Shown: positions 9,590 through 18,738 of the stretch, one piece after another
How the letters are laid out: the number at the start of each line of letters is the position of its first letter
Position numbering within the stretch: the stretch's first letter is position 1
NCBI GenBank assembly: GCA_947095585.1
Contig: OX352761.1
Span: 79,177,267 to 79,241,266, forward strand
Direction of reading: 5' to 3'
From: Nephrocerus scutellatus
Taxonomy: Eukaryota > Arthropoda > Insecta > Diptera > Pipunculidae
DNA length: 64,000 bases
Notes under the pieces: model-generated
The model's input: only the letters and a program-made list of their open reading frames with translations
Database searches by the model: none
What the model was told of the DNA's origin: nothing
Position numbers and translations under genes: made by a program

Positions 9590-10830
9590 ATTAGCTCAGC
9601 TGGGATCCCATCTGATCCCAGGGCCTTTTTATTTGTGAGCCGATTTATCGCTCTGCTAACTTCGTCATGCTTGGTGGCGGCAGTATAGTGCGGTCTTTAG
9701 TCATTGGTGCAGCGTCCAATTCCTTAGTTAGCTGGCCATTTAGCAACTCATGAAAGTGCTCTTCCCATCGCTCTAATATGCCTCTGAGATCGGCGATCAT
9801 ATCGCCCTCTTTGTTGTTGCAATATGTGCAACGCTGTGTATATTGCGTCATACCGCGGACTCTTTGATAGAACTTCCACGCCTAGTGCGGTCCTCGCTCT
9901 CTGTACTGTTCTAGTTCACGGACGAGATTCTTCTCCAAGGCTGCTTTCTTTCGCCGGTGAACTGTTTTTTTCATATCTTCTGAGCTCTTTATATTCATCT
10001 TCGCATGTCCGCGTTCTATGAGAGTGTTGCATTGCTTGGTACGCAACATTCTTACGTTCAATCGGTTGCTTACATTCGTCATCGAACCAGTCGTTCCGAT
10101 CTCTACGACTACTGCCTAAGATGGAGTCAGCAGTACTAATGACAGTATTCTTTAGGCGTGTCCATTTCTCTTATACGCCCGACATCTCAGCCCCAGGACT
10201 TACACTCCCTGCACTAAGAGCGAGTCCTATCGCTTCATCGTAGTTGTTTCTGGTGTCTTCATTGCGAAGCAGCCGTGTGTTACACGAGTCGACGTTGGCA
10301 CGTTCGTACTGTCATCAGGTTCGATTGGTGGCGGCGGTCTATCAACATGTGGATTATCTGGTTGCGAGTGGCTCCATCAGGATATACCCAGGTGAATTTG
10401 TGGATATTTTTACGCGCAAACCTTGTACTTACAACGACCAAATTATTGCTTGATGCCATCTCTATGACTCGTTGTCCATTGTCATTAGTGTTCTCGTGTA
10501 AGCTATGGGTGCCAATGTACTGCCTGAATACTGGCTTCCAACCTATTTTGGCATGCATATTCCCGGAATGAGTTTTACGTCATACATGGACAGGCATGGA
10601 TTTCCCGTTCGACTGATTCAAAGAATTCTAATTTTTCATCATCTGGGGAATCCTCTGTAGGTACGTGAACGTTTATGAGGCTTATGTTTTTAAATCTGCC
10701 CCGCACGCGAAGGGTGCATAGCCGTTAATTTACTGCTTTAAAGCCGATAACGGTGGGTTTTATTCTTTTGCTGACTAGAAACCCAACCCGAGCACAAGAT
10801 GTCTTGCATGAAATTATCTACCACTACGTG
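9590..10830 (-). pseudogene. RTE-type LINE 5' part: endonuclease remnant, linker, RT start (RTE-c)
   Basis: Minus strand. Near 10800-10600 are fragments of the endonuclease (N-K-T-H-R-Y then a word related to N-V-H-E-P-T-D-D-S in the sibling at 14400). At 10558-10280 is the endonuclease C-terminal half (W-V-Y-P-D-G-A-T-R-N-Q-I-I-H-M-L-I-D-R-R). At 10120-9880 is the linker (R-N-D-W-F-D-D-E-C-K, H-R-R-K-K-A-A-L-E-K-N), then C-T-Y-C-N-N-K-E-G-D near 9820, E-R-W-E-E-H-F-H near 9765, and the first RT block (G-S-D-G-I-P-A-E-L-M) at 9640-9600. The G-D-D/S-D-H-type catalytic residues are not intact and many stops interrupt it. It breaks off at the 19-bp repeats. Confidence 0.8.
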
Positions 10831-10913
10831 AATGTTATAATTATTTTATAGTATAAATATATATATCTAACTAACTACAATTTCAATTAAGCATTATGCT
10901 TGATTTACATTTA

Positions 10914-11131
10914 GGCCGTGCGAGAAAAAATAAGCAGGACGGCTTTTAATTAGAAATTGTGGTAACCCAGACGAGAGAAGGAGAGTATTTTTCAATGTTA
11001 CCATAGTGCTTTAGATATTTTTCCCCTGCAGATATAAAATAAATATACAATTCATGTAGTGTCCATCTCTTCTGGCTAACCGCAACTTTAATTTAACTAT
11101 TGTCCGCCCGCCCATTTTTTCTCGCACGGCT
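10914..11131. mobile_element. Small MITE with 24-bp inverted ends, TA flanks
   Basis: The left end GCCGTGCGAGAAAAAATAAG and the right end read in reverse (GCCGTGCGAGAAAAAATGGG) match, continuing to a shared GCRGG. TA lies on both sides, as left by Tc1/mariner-type insertion. It is 217 bp with no coding. A diverged relative is at 42898-43095 (shared inner words CAATGTTACCATA, TTTTTCCCCTG, ATATAAAATAA). Confidence 0.75.
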
Positions 11132-11650
11132 ATTGTTTAAATCCACTTTTACATTGAAAAAAATGTTAGAAAAAATGACAGAACGAAAGAAATGCAGATA
11201 CAAATGAGAAAATTATGAGGAAGTTCGATTTATGAACATTCTAAGAGACGCACACAAAAATAAATATCAAGAGTACAATTTAGTAAAATTATAGCGTTAT
11301 TAGAACATTCCATTATTGTGCTACTTAAATTCAAAGGCAAAAACTCCACTGAGCACAGTATCTTACGATACACAAGTTTATTCTTCACACTGCACAATAT
11401 GCCTAACTTTTTTGACTAGAACAAATTAATTTTAAATAATTAAAATTAAAATTCTCAGTACCAAATTAATCCAGCTAATTTTTTATTTTAATCGAAAAAA
11501 ACAAGACATTTATAAATTTACAAAATATTGGTGAAAAGGAGAAGACATAGTTGCTTGGATGCGGTTTTTCTTTGGCCAGCAATGGACTTAATCACGGCCT
11601 CTAGGGCCAGATTATAAAATGTATCCTTGGATTTGTAGGTTAATAAAACT
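11132..11650. other. AT-rich flank, nothing recognised
   Basis: No gene or repeat supported. It is the immediate outer flank of the CsRn1-like 3' LTR. Confidence 0.55.
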
Positions 11651-12091
11651 TCTTTTTTGTGGTAATAAATATTGATATAATTTTATCTTTGGTTTTTTAT
11701 TATTTATCTAATATTTTTTATAAGTTATATTATAATTTTATAATTTATTATTAATAAATAAGCTTATGTTTACGGATTTATAAATTCGTTGTAAAAGAGT
11801 ATACAACTTGTCTCTTTGACGTCCAAAATTAAGAAGGAAGTTATTTCATATTTTCTGGCAATTTCCTTTCTTTTTTGGTTGTCTGCAAATTCACAATAGT
11901 ATTTTGACTTGTTTACACGGAAGGTGAAAATCTTCAAATTCATTGCCTGTCTGCAAATTAAAACAAGTCTGAATACTATTGTTCTGAGATTTTTTGCTAA
12001 TTAAATTAAATAATTTATAGTTGGTGTAAATGGTAGTGCCATAATAATTTGTTTTCGATAAAAAAGAGATAGAAGTCATGTAGGCACTACA
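11651..12091 (-). repeat. CsRn1-like 3' LTR
   Basis: Minus-strand start TGTAGTGCCTACATGAC at 12091; it ends AAAAAAGAA at 11651, where similarity with the LTR at 41778-42192 stops. Relative to that copy it carries extra bases around 11722-11738 and 11859-11869. Confidence 0.85.
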
Positions 12092-12105
12092 TTACTCCCC
12101 TTCCA
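12092..12105 (-). promoter_or_regulatory. Polypurine tract of the CsRn1-like element
   Basis: GGAAGGGGAGTAA on the minus strand lies directly before the LTR start TGTAGTG, the expected position of the plus-strand primer. Confidence 0.75.
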
Positions 12106-12329
12106 AAAAAAATTAATAAAATTAAGTATAACTTTACGATTATGCACATGAATGATTGTGACTATACATTTGATAGAAATGCTGGCTTAACACGATCGAT
12201 TGAAACAGAAACATTTTTTCCGTTTTTATTAATGATTAATTGTTTCCTTAATCTTTTGATAACCTCATATGGTCCTTCATATGGCGGTGTCAGGCCCATT
12301 TTTACTGCATCTTTACGTAATAATGAATG

Positions 12330-13350
12330 AATTTACATGTATTCAAATCATTTGGAGTGAACAAATAATTTTGGATTCTAACTCTTGGTTCGACTGCTTT
12401 GACATTTGCCATGGCGTTGTGTAATTTATTTAAGAACGAAAGGGGTTCTGTATTAGATTTTCCTTGAGAGTTTTCGACTATCAACTCTTTTGGGATACGT
12501 AGATTTTGTCGTTAGACCAATTCGGCTGATGAACAATCAAAATCGGATCAAATTGATGTGCGAACACCCAATAAAATAAACGGGAGCTCATCAACCCAAC
12601 TTCTAGCGTTCTGACGTGCTAATAAAGCTGCCTTAAGAGTGCGATGAAATCGTTCAACCATTCCGTTCGACTGAGGATGATATGCAGTGATACGTATGCG
12701 GAAGGTTTCTAGTAAATTAATAAATTCCGAGAAAAAGTCGCTTTAAAACTGGCGGCCATAATCAGTGGTTATTTCGGAAGGAACGCCGAATCTAGCAATA
12801 TAGTTGTCAATGAAATTACCGTAGTGGTTTTCATATCTGGAATGGGCTTCGGGCCATCTGGTGAAACGATCAACGGTTGTTAAGATATATGTACAACCTT
12901 TTGAAGGAGGCAAGGGGCCTACTAAATCTATATGAATATGTTTAAACCTTTCGTTTATCGGAGCTATTTGTTGGAATTGTGATTTTGTATGGCGTGTTAC
13001 TTTTGAAGTTTAACAACCAGTACAATTTTTAACCCATTCGTTAATGTTACTTGCCATTCGAGGCCAGAAATATTTTGTTTGTTATGTTTTTTTTGTAGAC
13101 TTTGATCCACTATGGGATAAATTATGAAAGTCACTAAATATTTGTTTTCTAAATTCCATGGGTATATAGGGTCTTGCATTAGTTTTTGATACTTCACACC
13201 AGACATATAAATTGGTCTTGCTATCAAGAATTTCTTTAAGCCGAACTTTAGAGTTCTTTTTGCTTATTGCATTTAAGATGAGTTGTAACACTTGATCGTT
13301 AGCTTGAGAACCCACAAACTGTTTCATGTTAATGTTAATATATTGTAACA
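12330..13350 (-). pseudogene. CsRn1-like integrase
   Basis: Minus-strand integrase, which would insert the DNA copy. The zinc-binding part has F-H-N-L-S-H-S-G (the two His, near 13100) and a degraded Cys pair near 13010. The catalytic core shows H-I-D-L-V-G-P-L-P near 12930 (first Asp), T-T-D-Y-G-R-Q-F near 12760 (second Asp) and G-M-V-E-R-F-H-R-T-L near 12660 (Glu). A stop follows R-Q-F, and further stops and frame changes occur near 13080, 12570 and 12500. The C-terminal part (R-V-R-I-Q-N-Y-L-F-T-P near 12380) runs towards the 3' LTR. It follows RNase H directly, as expected. Confidence 0.8.
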
Positions 13351-13815
13351 TTTAGATGTCGTCAACTACTTACAAGTCCAAACTAGATAGGGCATCCGCG
13401 ATTACGTTGCTGAAGCCTGTTATGTATTGAATTTTGCACATAAATTGAGCGATATATTCTAATTGTCGTGTTTCGACTAGTTTACGATTAGTTTTTGTGT
13501 ACAGTGCACTGGTTAATGGCTTGTGATCCGTAAGGATCGTAAACTCACGACCTTTAAGAAAATATTCGAAATGTTTAATTGAAGCGAAAACCGCTAACAG
13601 CTCACGCCCGAATGTCGAATAGTTTTTCTCAGTGTTGGAAAGTTTTCATCAAAAATATGACAATGGTTGTCTTTTACCGTTTACTATTTGCTCCAAAACA
13701 CCACATATCGCCATACTTGATGCATCTGTAGTTAAAATGAAATCAGCATTATTGCAGGGAAAATTTAATAATACCGAATTACACATTGCGCTTTTAATAT
13801 TTGTAAATACAACTT
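13351..13815 (-). pseudogene. CsRn1-like RNase H
   Basis: Minus-strand RNase H, which degrades RNA in the RNA-DNA hybrid. Reading down from 13740: L-T-T-D-A-S-S-M-A-I (first catalytic Asp), a stop in the following strand, Y-S-T-F-G-R-E-L-L-A-V near 13610 (catalytic Glu), F-T-I-L-T-D-H-K-P-L near 13530 (catalytic Asp-His) and V-I-A-D-A-L-S near 13400. All catalytic residues are present, but stops and an upstream break disable it. At about 13816 the sequence is cut by the RTE insertion; the N-terminal end of RNase H resumes near 15485. Confidence 0.8.
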
Positions 13816-14651
13816 CGGCGATCAGCCATCAGCAGACTAGGGCGAATAACACAGAATGCTTCAGAAATGTATGTGGCCGCAACTATCTCTTACTGGTGGA
13901 AGTGCGATAAAATCTCCACGTGGTGGCCGCTGGTAATTTTCCTCCAGTACAGGAAAAGCGAAATGATCGGGCTAGTCCCTTAAAAGTAAGGTTGGCGCGA
14001 GGCTAATAACCTTGCCTGTAAAAAATCATATTGGGGAACTCAAAATCAGCCTCGGATACACTGATGAACGACGATGACCACGGCAACGAAAACGGCTAAA
14101 CGATTTAAGAATTTTCTCATGGAACGTACGCTCACTGTATAGAGCTCGAGCAGCACATCAGCTGGCCGATACCCTGTGTTAATATAAGGCTGACATAACA
14201 GCAATCCAGGAGATGCGGTTGACGGGGAATGGTGTCTTACAAAAATCAGAATATGACATATATTACAGCTGTCATGCAAGACATCATGTGCTCGGGGTGG
14301 GGTTTCTAGTCAGCAAAAGAATGAAACCCACCGTTATCGGCTTTAAAGCAGTAAATGAACGGCTATGCACTTTTAGCGTGCGGGGCAGATTTGAAAACAT
14401 AAGCCTCAAAAACGTTCACGAACCTACAGATGATTCCCCAGATGATGAAAAAAAAAGAACTCGCCCTAAATGCAGGAAGAGTAAGTCCTGGGGCTGAGAC
14501 GTAGGGCATTGAAGAGAAATGGACACGCCTTAAGAATACTGTCATTAGTACTGCTGACTCCATCTTAGGTAGTAGTCGTAGAGATCGGAACGACTGGTTC
14601 GATGGCGAATGTAAGCTAGCGACTGAACGTAAGAATGTTGCGTACCGAGCA

Positions 14652-15060
14652 ATGCAACAATCTCATAGAACGCAGGTACGCGAAGATAAATATAAAGAGC
14701 TCAGAAGATATGAAAAAACAGTTCACCGGCGAAAGAAAGCAGCCTTGGAGAAGAATATCGTCCGTGAACTAGAACAGTATAGAGAGCGAGGACCGCACCA
14801 GGCGCGGAAGTTCTACCAAAGGGTCCGCGGTATGACGCAATATACATCGCGTTGCACATACTGCAAGGACAAAGAGGGTAATCTGATCGCCGATCTCAAA
14901 GGCATCTTAGAGCGATGGGAAGAGCACTTTCATGAGTTGCTTAATGGCCAGCTAACTGAGGCATTGGAGGCTCCACCAATGACCGAAGACCACACTATGC
15001 AGCCGCCACCAAGCATAGACGAAGTTAGCGATAAATCGGCTCAAAAATAAAAAGGCTCCG
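14652..15060 (+). pseudogene. RTE-d linker and RT entry
   Basis: An open frame of 132 codons carries the Arg/Lys-rich linker (V-H-R-R-K-K-A-A-L-E-K-N at about residues 24-35; R-E-L-E-Q-Y-R-E-R-G), a C-x2-C pair (C-T-Y-C), and E-R-W-E-E-H-F-H. A frameshift then comes just before the RT entry G-S-D-G-I-P-A-E-L near 15060. The linker between endonuclease and RT has no known catalytic role. It is the longest open part of this element. Confidence 0.7.
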
Positions 15061-15169
15061 GGATCTGATGGCATTCCAGCGGAACTGATATTACACCAAG
15101 CAATTCTTGAAATAATAGTGCAATTATGGGAGGAAGAAGCTGTGCCAGAAGACTGGCGAAGAGGCATCG

Positions 15170-15480
15170 TACCCCCCAACTGATCTTGGGCTGCACAAAA
15201 ATGAGAGCAAAACAAAGTACATGATGGCCCCGTCTGCGAGTAGAAGATCCAACATTGGTCCCACAATCAAATAATGAAGCGCGAATTTGAAGTAGTGCAA
15301 TCCTTTAACTATCTCGGGTCAACTGTAGCAGCCGATAACAGCATGGAGCCAGAAATACGCGCACGGTTGCTTAAAGCTAACATAGCCTACTATAGTCTGT
15401 CAAGACTCGGTACCGGTGGAGAGACTTTTTGCGGGAGGCCAGGACCAGACCCCGTTTGTAGAGCCAAATATGACGATGAA
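15170..15480 (+). pseudogene. RTE-d C-terminal RT block and 3' tail
   Basis: After an internal deletion that removes the YADD region, the sequence resumes at L-G-L-H-K-N-E-S-K-T-K-Y-M. A stop follows, then at 15274 F-E-V-V-Q-S-F-N-Y-L-G-S-T-V, A-R-L-L-K-A and S-R-L-G. The frame then runs out through the tail into the flanking CsRn1-like sequence. Confidence 0.7.
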
Positions 15481-15484
15481 ATGC

Positions 15485-16247
15485 AACTTCACAATCGGAA
15501 GGCCAATCAAATTTAGATTTCTTAGGTTTTTTCATGTATTCCGCAATTAATGTGTGCAATGGTGCCATTGTAGAAGCTAAATTGGGTATAAAGCGGCGAT
15601 AATAGTTTACCATGACAACAAAACGCTGAGTGGCTTTTAAAGATAGGGGTGATGGGTATGCTTGGATTGCTTCTATTCTGTCTTTAGATGGTAATATGCC
15701 GTATTTTGTGATCTCATGACTTAAAAAATCTAGCTTATCTAGCCAAACACACATTAACACATTTAATGTTAATACCGTAACTACTTAAACGATCGAATAA
15801 TGTTCGAAGATGTGTTAGATGTTCTATTTGATTGCGACTTGCTACCAATATATCATTAACGTAAACATATACAAATTGTAATCCTTGTGTAACTTCGTCC
15901 ATAAATCTCTGGAATGATTGCGCCGCGTTGCGTAAATCATAGGGCATTCGAGTGAATTCGTACATACCGAAGGGCGTGGTAATAGCTGTTTTAAAAATAT
16001 CCTCTTCGGCTACCGGAATATGGTTAAATGCTCTAACTAAGTCTACTTTACTAAAAATGGTAGAACCATGCAAATTATTCGTAAAATCCTGTATATGTGG
16101 CAATGGATATCGATCGCCAATTGTAACCAGGTTAAGCTGCCTATAGTCGCCGCAAGGACGCCAATCATCTGAACCTTTTTTGGGTACGAGGTGTAGGGGA
16201 GAACATGTGGAAGATTTTGATGGTCTACATAAACCTTGTTGAATCAT
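15485..16247 (-). pseudogene. CsRn1-like reverse transcriptase and start of RNase H
   Basis: Minus strand, 16247 downwards: P-L-H-L-V-P-K-K (about residue 15), [32 protein letters not shown] (first catalytic Asp), [11 protein letters not shown], and [10 protein letters not shown] near 15860. The catalytic pair is N-D instead of D-D, so this copy could not polymerise even without its frame breaks. A frameshift at about 15760 leads to the connection domain (Y-Y-R-R-F-I-P-N-L) and the RNase H start (F-D-W-P-S-D-C-E) near 15490. The sequence then meets the RTE insertion. Confidence 0.85.
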
Positions 16248-16798
16248 ATATTAAATTCATTCCTCGCAATTTTAAACTTGTTTGGATCTAAACGCCTTGG
16301 TTTACAGTAAGGAAAAGCACCACTTGTTTCGATTTTATGTTTCACGCTATGCTTAACGGGTATGTCATATTTGGGTTCTTGTACGAGTGTTGCAAAATCT
16401 TCAAGCAAATCGCCATAAATTTCTTTAACATTAAATTTTAAAGGTGTTGGAACATCTTCCTTAACTTGGATCGCGGTCACCTGAAGTAAAGTTTGATTAT
16501 CTATTAATCTTTGATTTTTCAGGTCAACACACAATTCAAATTTGATTAAAAAATCTGCGCCGATTATAGGACGTGTAACATTAGCGATTGTAAACAAATG
16601 TTCGAACTCGCGACGAAGTCCTAGATCGATGTTCAATAATTTTGTATCATATGTTGGAATGTTTGAACCATTAGCAGCTGTTAAAAATGCTGAAGTGGTT
16701 TTTAAAAATGTTCCAAAATGAAATTGCGGAACAACTAAGACATCGGCCTCAGTATCTATTAAGAACTTTAAATTAGTTTTTCTACAAAAATTAATTAG
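16244..16798 (-). pseudogene. CsRn1-like protease, inner copy
   Basis: Minus-strand retropepsin-type protease: F-L-I-D-T-E-A-D-V (active site D-T-G-A changed to D-T-E-A), F-H-F-G-T-F-L, then I-I-G-A-D-F-L-I near 16560 (the flap/psi-loop strand), then the spacer into RT (H-K-I-E-T-S-G-A-F-P). It is open for 189 codons and its last base overlaps the RT frame start. The Gly to Glu change should abolish cleavage. The same segment occurs again at 16893-17456; this copy is the one continuous with RT. Confidence 0.85.
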
Positions 16799-16890
16799 AT
16801 GGGGTATCCGCAAAATGCGACCCTACCTGGAGGGCTACCCCTTCCTCGTCCACACAGATCATCAGTCGCTAAAATGGCTACACGGCATAG
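16799..16890 (+). mobile_element. Captured 92-bp piece of Gypsy-T RNase H
   Basis: This stretch, starting TGGGGTATCCGCAAAATGCG, is nearly identical to 20363-20456 in Gypsy-T copy 1 (W-G-I-R-K-M-R-P-Y-L-E-G and T-D-H-Q-S-L-K-W-L on the plus strand). It lies exactly between the two protease copies and in the opposite orientation to them, so it marks the junction of the duplication. Confidence 0.9.
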
Positions 16891-16892
16891 AC

Positions 16893-17456
16893 AATTGTAA
16901 ACTTGTTTGGATCTAAACGCCTTGGTTTACAGTAAGGAAGAGCACCACTTGTTTCGATTTTATGTTTCACGCTATGCTTAACGGGTATGTCATATTTGGG
17001 TTCTTGTACGAGTGTTGAAAAATCTTCAAGCAAATCGCCATAAATTTCTTTAACATTAAATTTTTAAGGTGTTGGAACATCTTCCTTAACTTGGATCGCG
17101 GTCACCTGAAGTAAAGTTTGATTATCTATTAATCTTTGATTTTTCAGGTCAACACACAATTCAAATTTGATTAAAAAATCTGCGCCGATTATAGGACGTG
17201 TAACATTAGCGATTGTAAACAAATATTCGAACTCGCGACGAAGTCCTAGATCGATGTTCAATAATTTTGTATCATATGTTGGAATGTTTGAACCATTAGC
17301 AGCTGTTAAAAATGCTGAAGTGCTTTTTAAAAATGTTCCAAAATGAAATTGCGGAACAACTGAGACGTCGGCCTCAGTATCTATTAAGAACTTTAAATTA
17401 GTTTTTCTACAAAAATTAATTAGACGACTCGGAAAGAACCCAATATTTGTCGTCAT
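16893..17456 (-). pseudogene. CsRn1-like protease, outer copy
   Basis: Nearly identical to the inner copy over about 530 bp, with a handful of changes (for example D-V-S-V-V-P here against D-V-L-V-V-P). A one-base insertion near 17062 puts the last part out of frame. It carries the same D-T-E-A active-site change, so the mutation preceded the duplication. It follows the Gag tail directly, so this is the copy in the original Gag-proximal position. Confidence 0.85.
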
Positions 17457-17459
17457 AAT

Positions 17460-17880
17460 ATAAGGTATTATCGGTTTCCCTGGTCCATATAATTACTTTT
17501 CCAACGACCTTGTTTTAAATTAGACGTAAATTCACATCTTGTGGATGAACAATTCGTTGCTTTATCCTTATCTTTTGTAATATAATATGATTCTGTTCTT
17601 GCACGTGATGGTGATCTTGGTTGGGACCTATTACGTGAATGCGATGTTTGAATAGGCTTTCGGCCGCGATATTAACAATGGGGTCTGATTGGTTCGAAAT
17701 TGGGTCGATGAGCCTTCGCTATTTTGACTCATTTCTTTTTGAATCTCAGCAACACTTCTTTGTAATTTTGTGATTGAATGTAAAAGCGAATCATCGTGAA
17801 TATTTAAATATGGTGTCTTGTTACCTTTAGATGCTACTGTTATGGGGTCGGATATCATTGAAATATTATAACGAAGTTAG
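17460..17880 (-). pseudogene. CsRn1-like Gag C-terminal part
   Basis: Minus strand. A helical segment (L-H-S-I-T-K-L-Q-R-S-V-A-E-I-Q near 17780) is followed by a Ser/Arg-rich stretch (S-R-N-R-S-Q-P-R-S-P-S-R near 17620) and a degraded zinc motif ending K-D-K-A-T-N-C, C-E-F-T-S-N, just before the protease. This is the normal Gag ending of the clade. The capsid part upstream is missing: at about 17880 recognisable similarity stops. Confidence 0.7.
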
Positions 17881-18070
17881 TTTAACGCATGCGGTAAACT
17901 CGCTACGTTACACACCATATGCATAGTAAATAGACCAAACGACGTATAACGTAAAATACCGACAGCAGACATGTATCACAATGGCGCGATGGGTAAGACC
18001 TTTGGCTGAAAAACTTGTTTTTTTTAATGAACAATCAGACATAGGGATTTTTCTCGGCCATTGAATCACA
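17881..18070. other. Unassigned junction between CsRn1-like Gag and the Gypsy-T array
   Basis: About 190 bp with no recognised content. It may be remaining CsRn1-like Gag too decayed to read. Confidence 0.4.
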
Positions 18071-18072
18071 TT

Positions 18073-18175
18073 GGACGCCATGGCTCAGTGGAAATGACTA
18101 CTGAACAGGGGGTTCGTGGTACGAATCCCAGTACCACCAAACGTTTTTTCACAGTTTCCCACCTCTTGCGAATGG
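18073..18175 (+). mobile_element. tRNA-derived SINE, 3'-truncated, fused to Gypsy-T LTR
   Basis: It has an A box TGGCTCAGTGG (18081-18091), a B-box-like GGTACGAATCC (18118-18128), a T-run, and the body TTTCCCACCTCTTGCG. The body stops at 18175, where an inverted piece of Gypsy-T LTR begins (18175-18191 is the reverse complement of 18230-18246). Same family as 19188, 23604, 31895 and 33343. Confidence 0.75.
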
Positions 18176-18613
18176 GTGACGTCAGCAAGGTCGTTGTCCG
18201 TATGGTATGGACAACAACCAGAATAGTGTACCTTGCTGACGTCACCGTTTTGATTTGCTGGACGTTCAGTACAAGTGTCCATACGGACAACGACCAGAAC
18301 AGTATATCTTGCTGAAGTCACAGTTTTGATTTGCTGGGCGTCCACTACAAGTGTCTATACGGACAACGACCTGAATAGTGTACCTTGCTGACGTCACAGT
18401 TTTGATCTGCTGGGCGGTCAGTACAAGCGTTCAGTGTCCTGCTAGGCCTGCTAATAGTTGTAATTCTATATTGTATTAAATATGTAAGTATACATATAGT
18501 ACCGACGTTGTAGACCTAATTAAAATAAATAAAAGAACTTTTAATTTGTAACACAGGAGGGAAAAGAGAACCCTGGGTGACCGGCGAGCGTCACCCGAGC
18601 GTACAACGTTACA
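18176..18613 (+). promoter_or_regulatory. Gypsy-T LTR, copy 1 (5' end rearranged)
   Basis: It ends CGTTACA at 18613, five bases before the primer site. Three 76-bp repeats carry the palindrome TGACGTCA at 18237 and 18389 and TGAAGTCA at 18313, the CRE-type binding site of bZIP factors, so this looks like the U3 enhancer. A TATA-like stretch and an AATAAA-containing AT-rich part (18500-18545) follow. The 5' boundary of the full LTR is not established. Confidence 0.7.
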
Positions 18614-18617
18614 AATT

Positions 18618-18635
18618 TGGCACCCGAGTAGGGAT
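18618..18635 (+). promoter_or_regulatory. Primer binding site, tRNA-Lys-like, Gypsy-T copy 1
   Basis: TGGCACCCGAGTAGGGAT lies just after the LTR. Copy 3 (32583-32600) has the less damaged TGGCGCCCGAGTAGGGAC, two mismatches from the complement of the insect tRNA-Lys(UUU) 3' end. Confidence 0.65.
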
Positions 18636-18738
18636 GGCTATTTAAGTCGTATCACCGACCGAGACAGCTACCAGAAGACAAAAAATCTGAAAGTTATATT
18701 TTTACATCGGCTAACTCCACGCCGATCAAAATAGTCTG

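Larger units (their letters stand above)
13816..15480 (+). mobile_element. RTE-type LINE copy (RTE-d) inserted in the CsRn1-like RNase H
   Basis: Plus-strand copy starting near CAGCCATCAGCAGACTAGGG and ending after the family's 3' tail (GGTACCGGTGGAGAGAC near 15412, then GACGATGA). It has an endonuclease N-terminal part near 14110-14450 (F-S-W-N-V-R; L-G-V-G-F-L-V-S-K-R; N-V-H-E-P-T-D-D-S), the linker, RT start, and a jump near 15170 straight to the post-catalytic block. On both sides the CsRn1-like frame is recognisable, so this is a true insertion. It is a decayed, internally deleted copy. Confidence 0.8.

Noticed and set aside
9590..9625. tRNA-like word TTAGCTCAGCTGGGATCCC
   Set aside because: On the minus strand it is the RTE RT motif G-I-P-A-E-L-M; there is no B box or cloverleaf.
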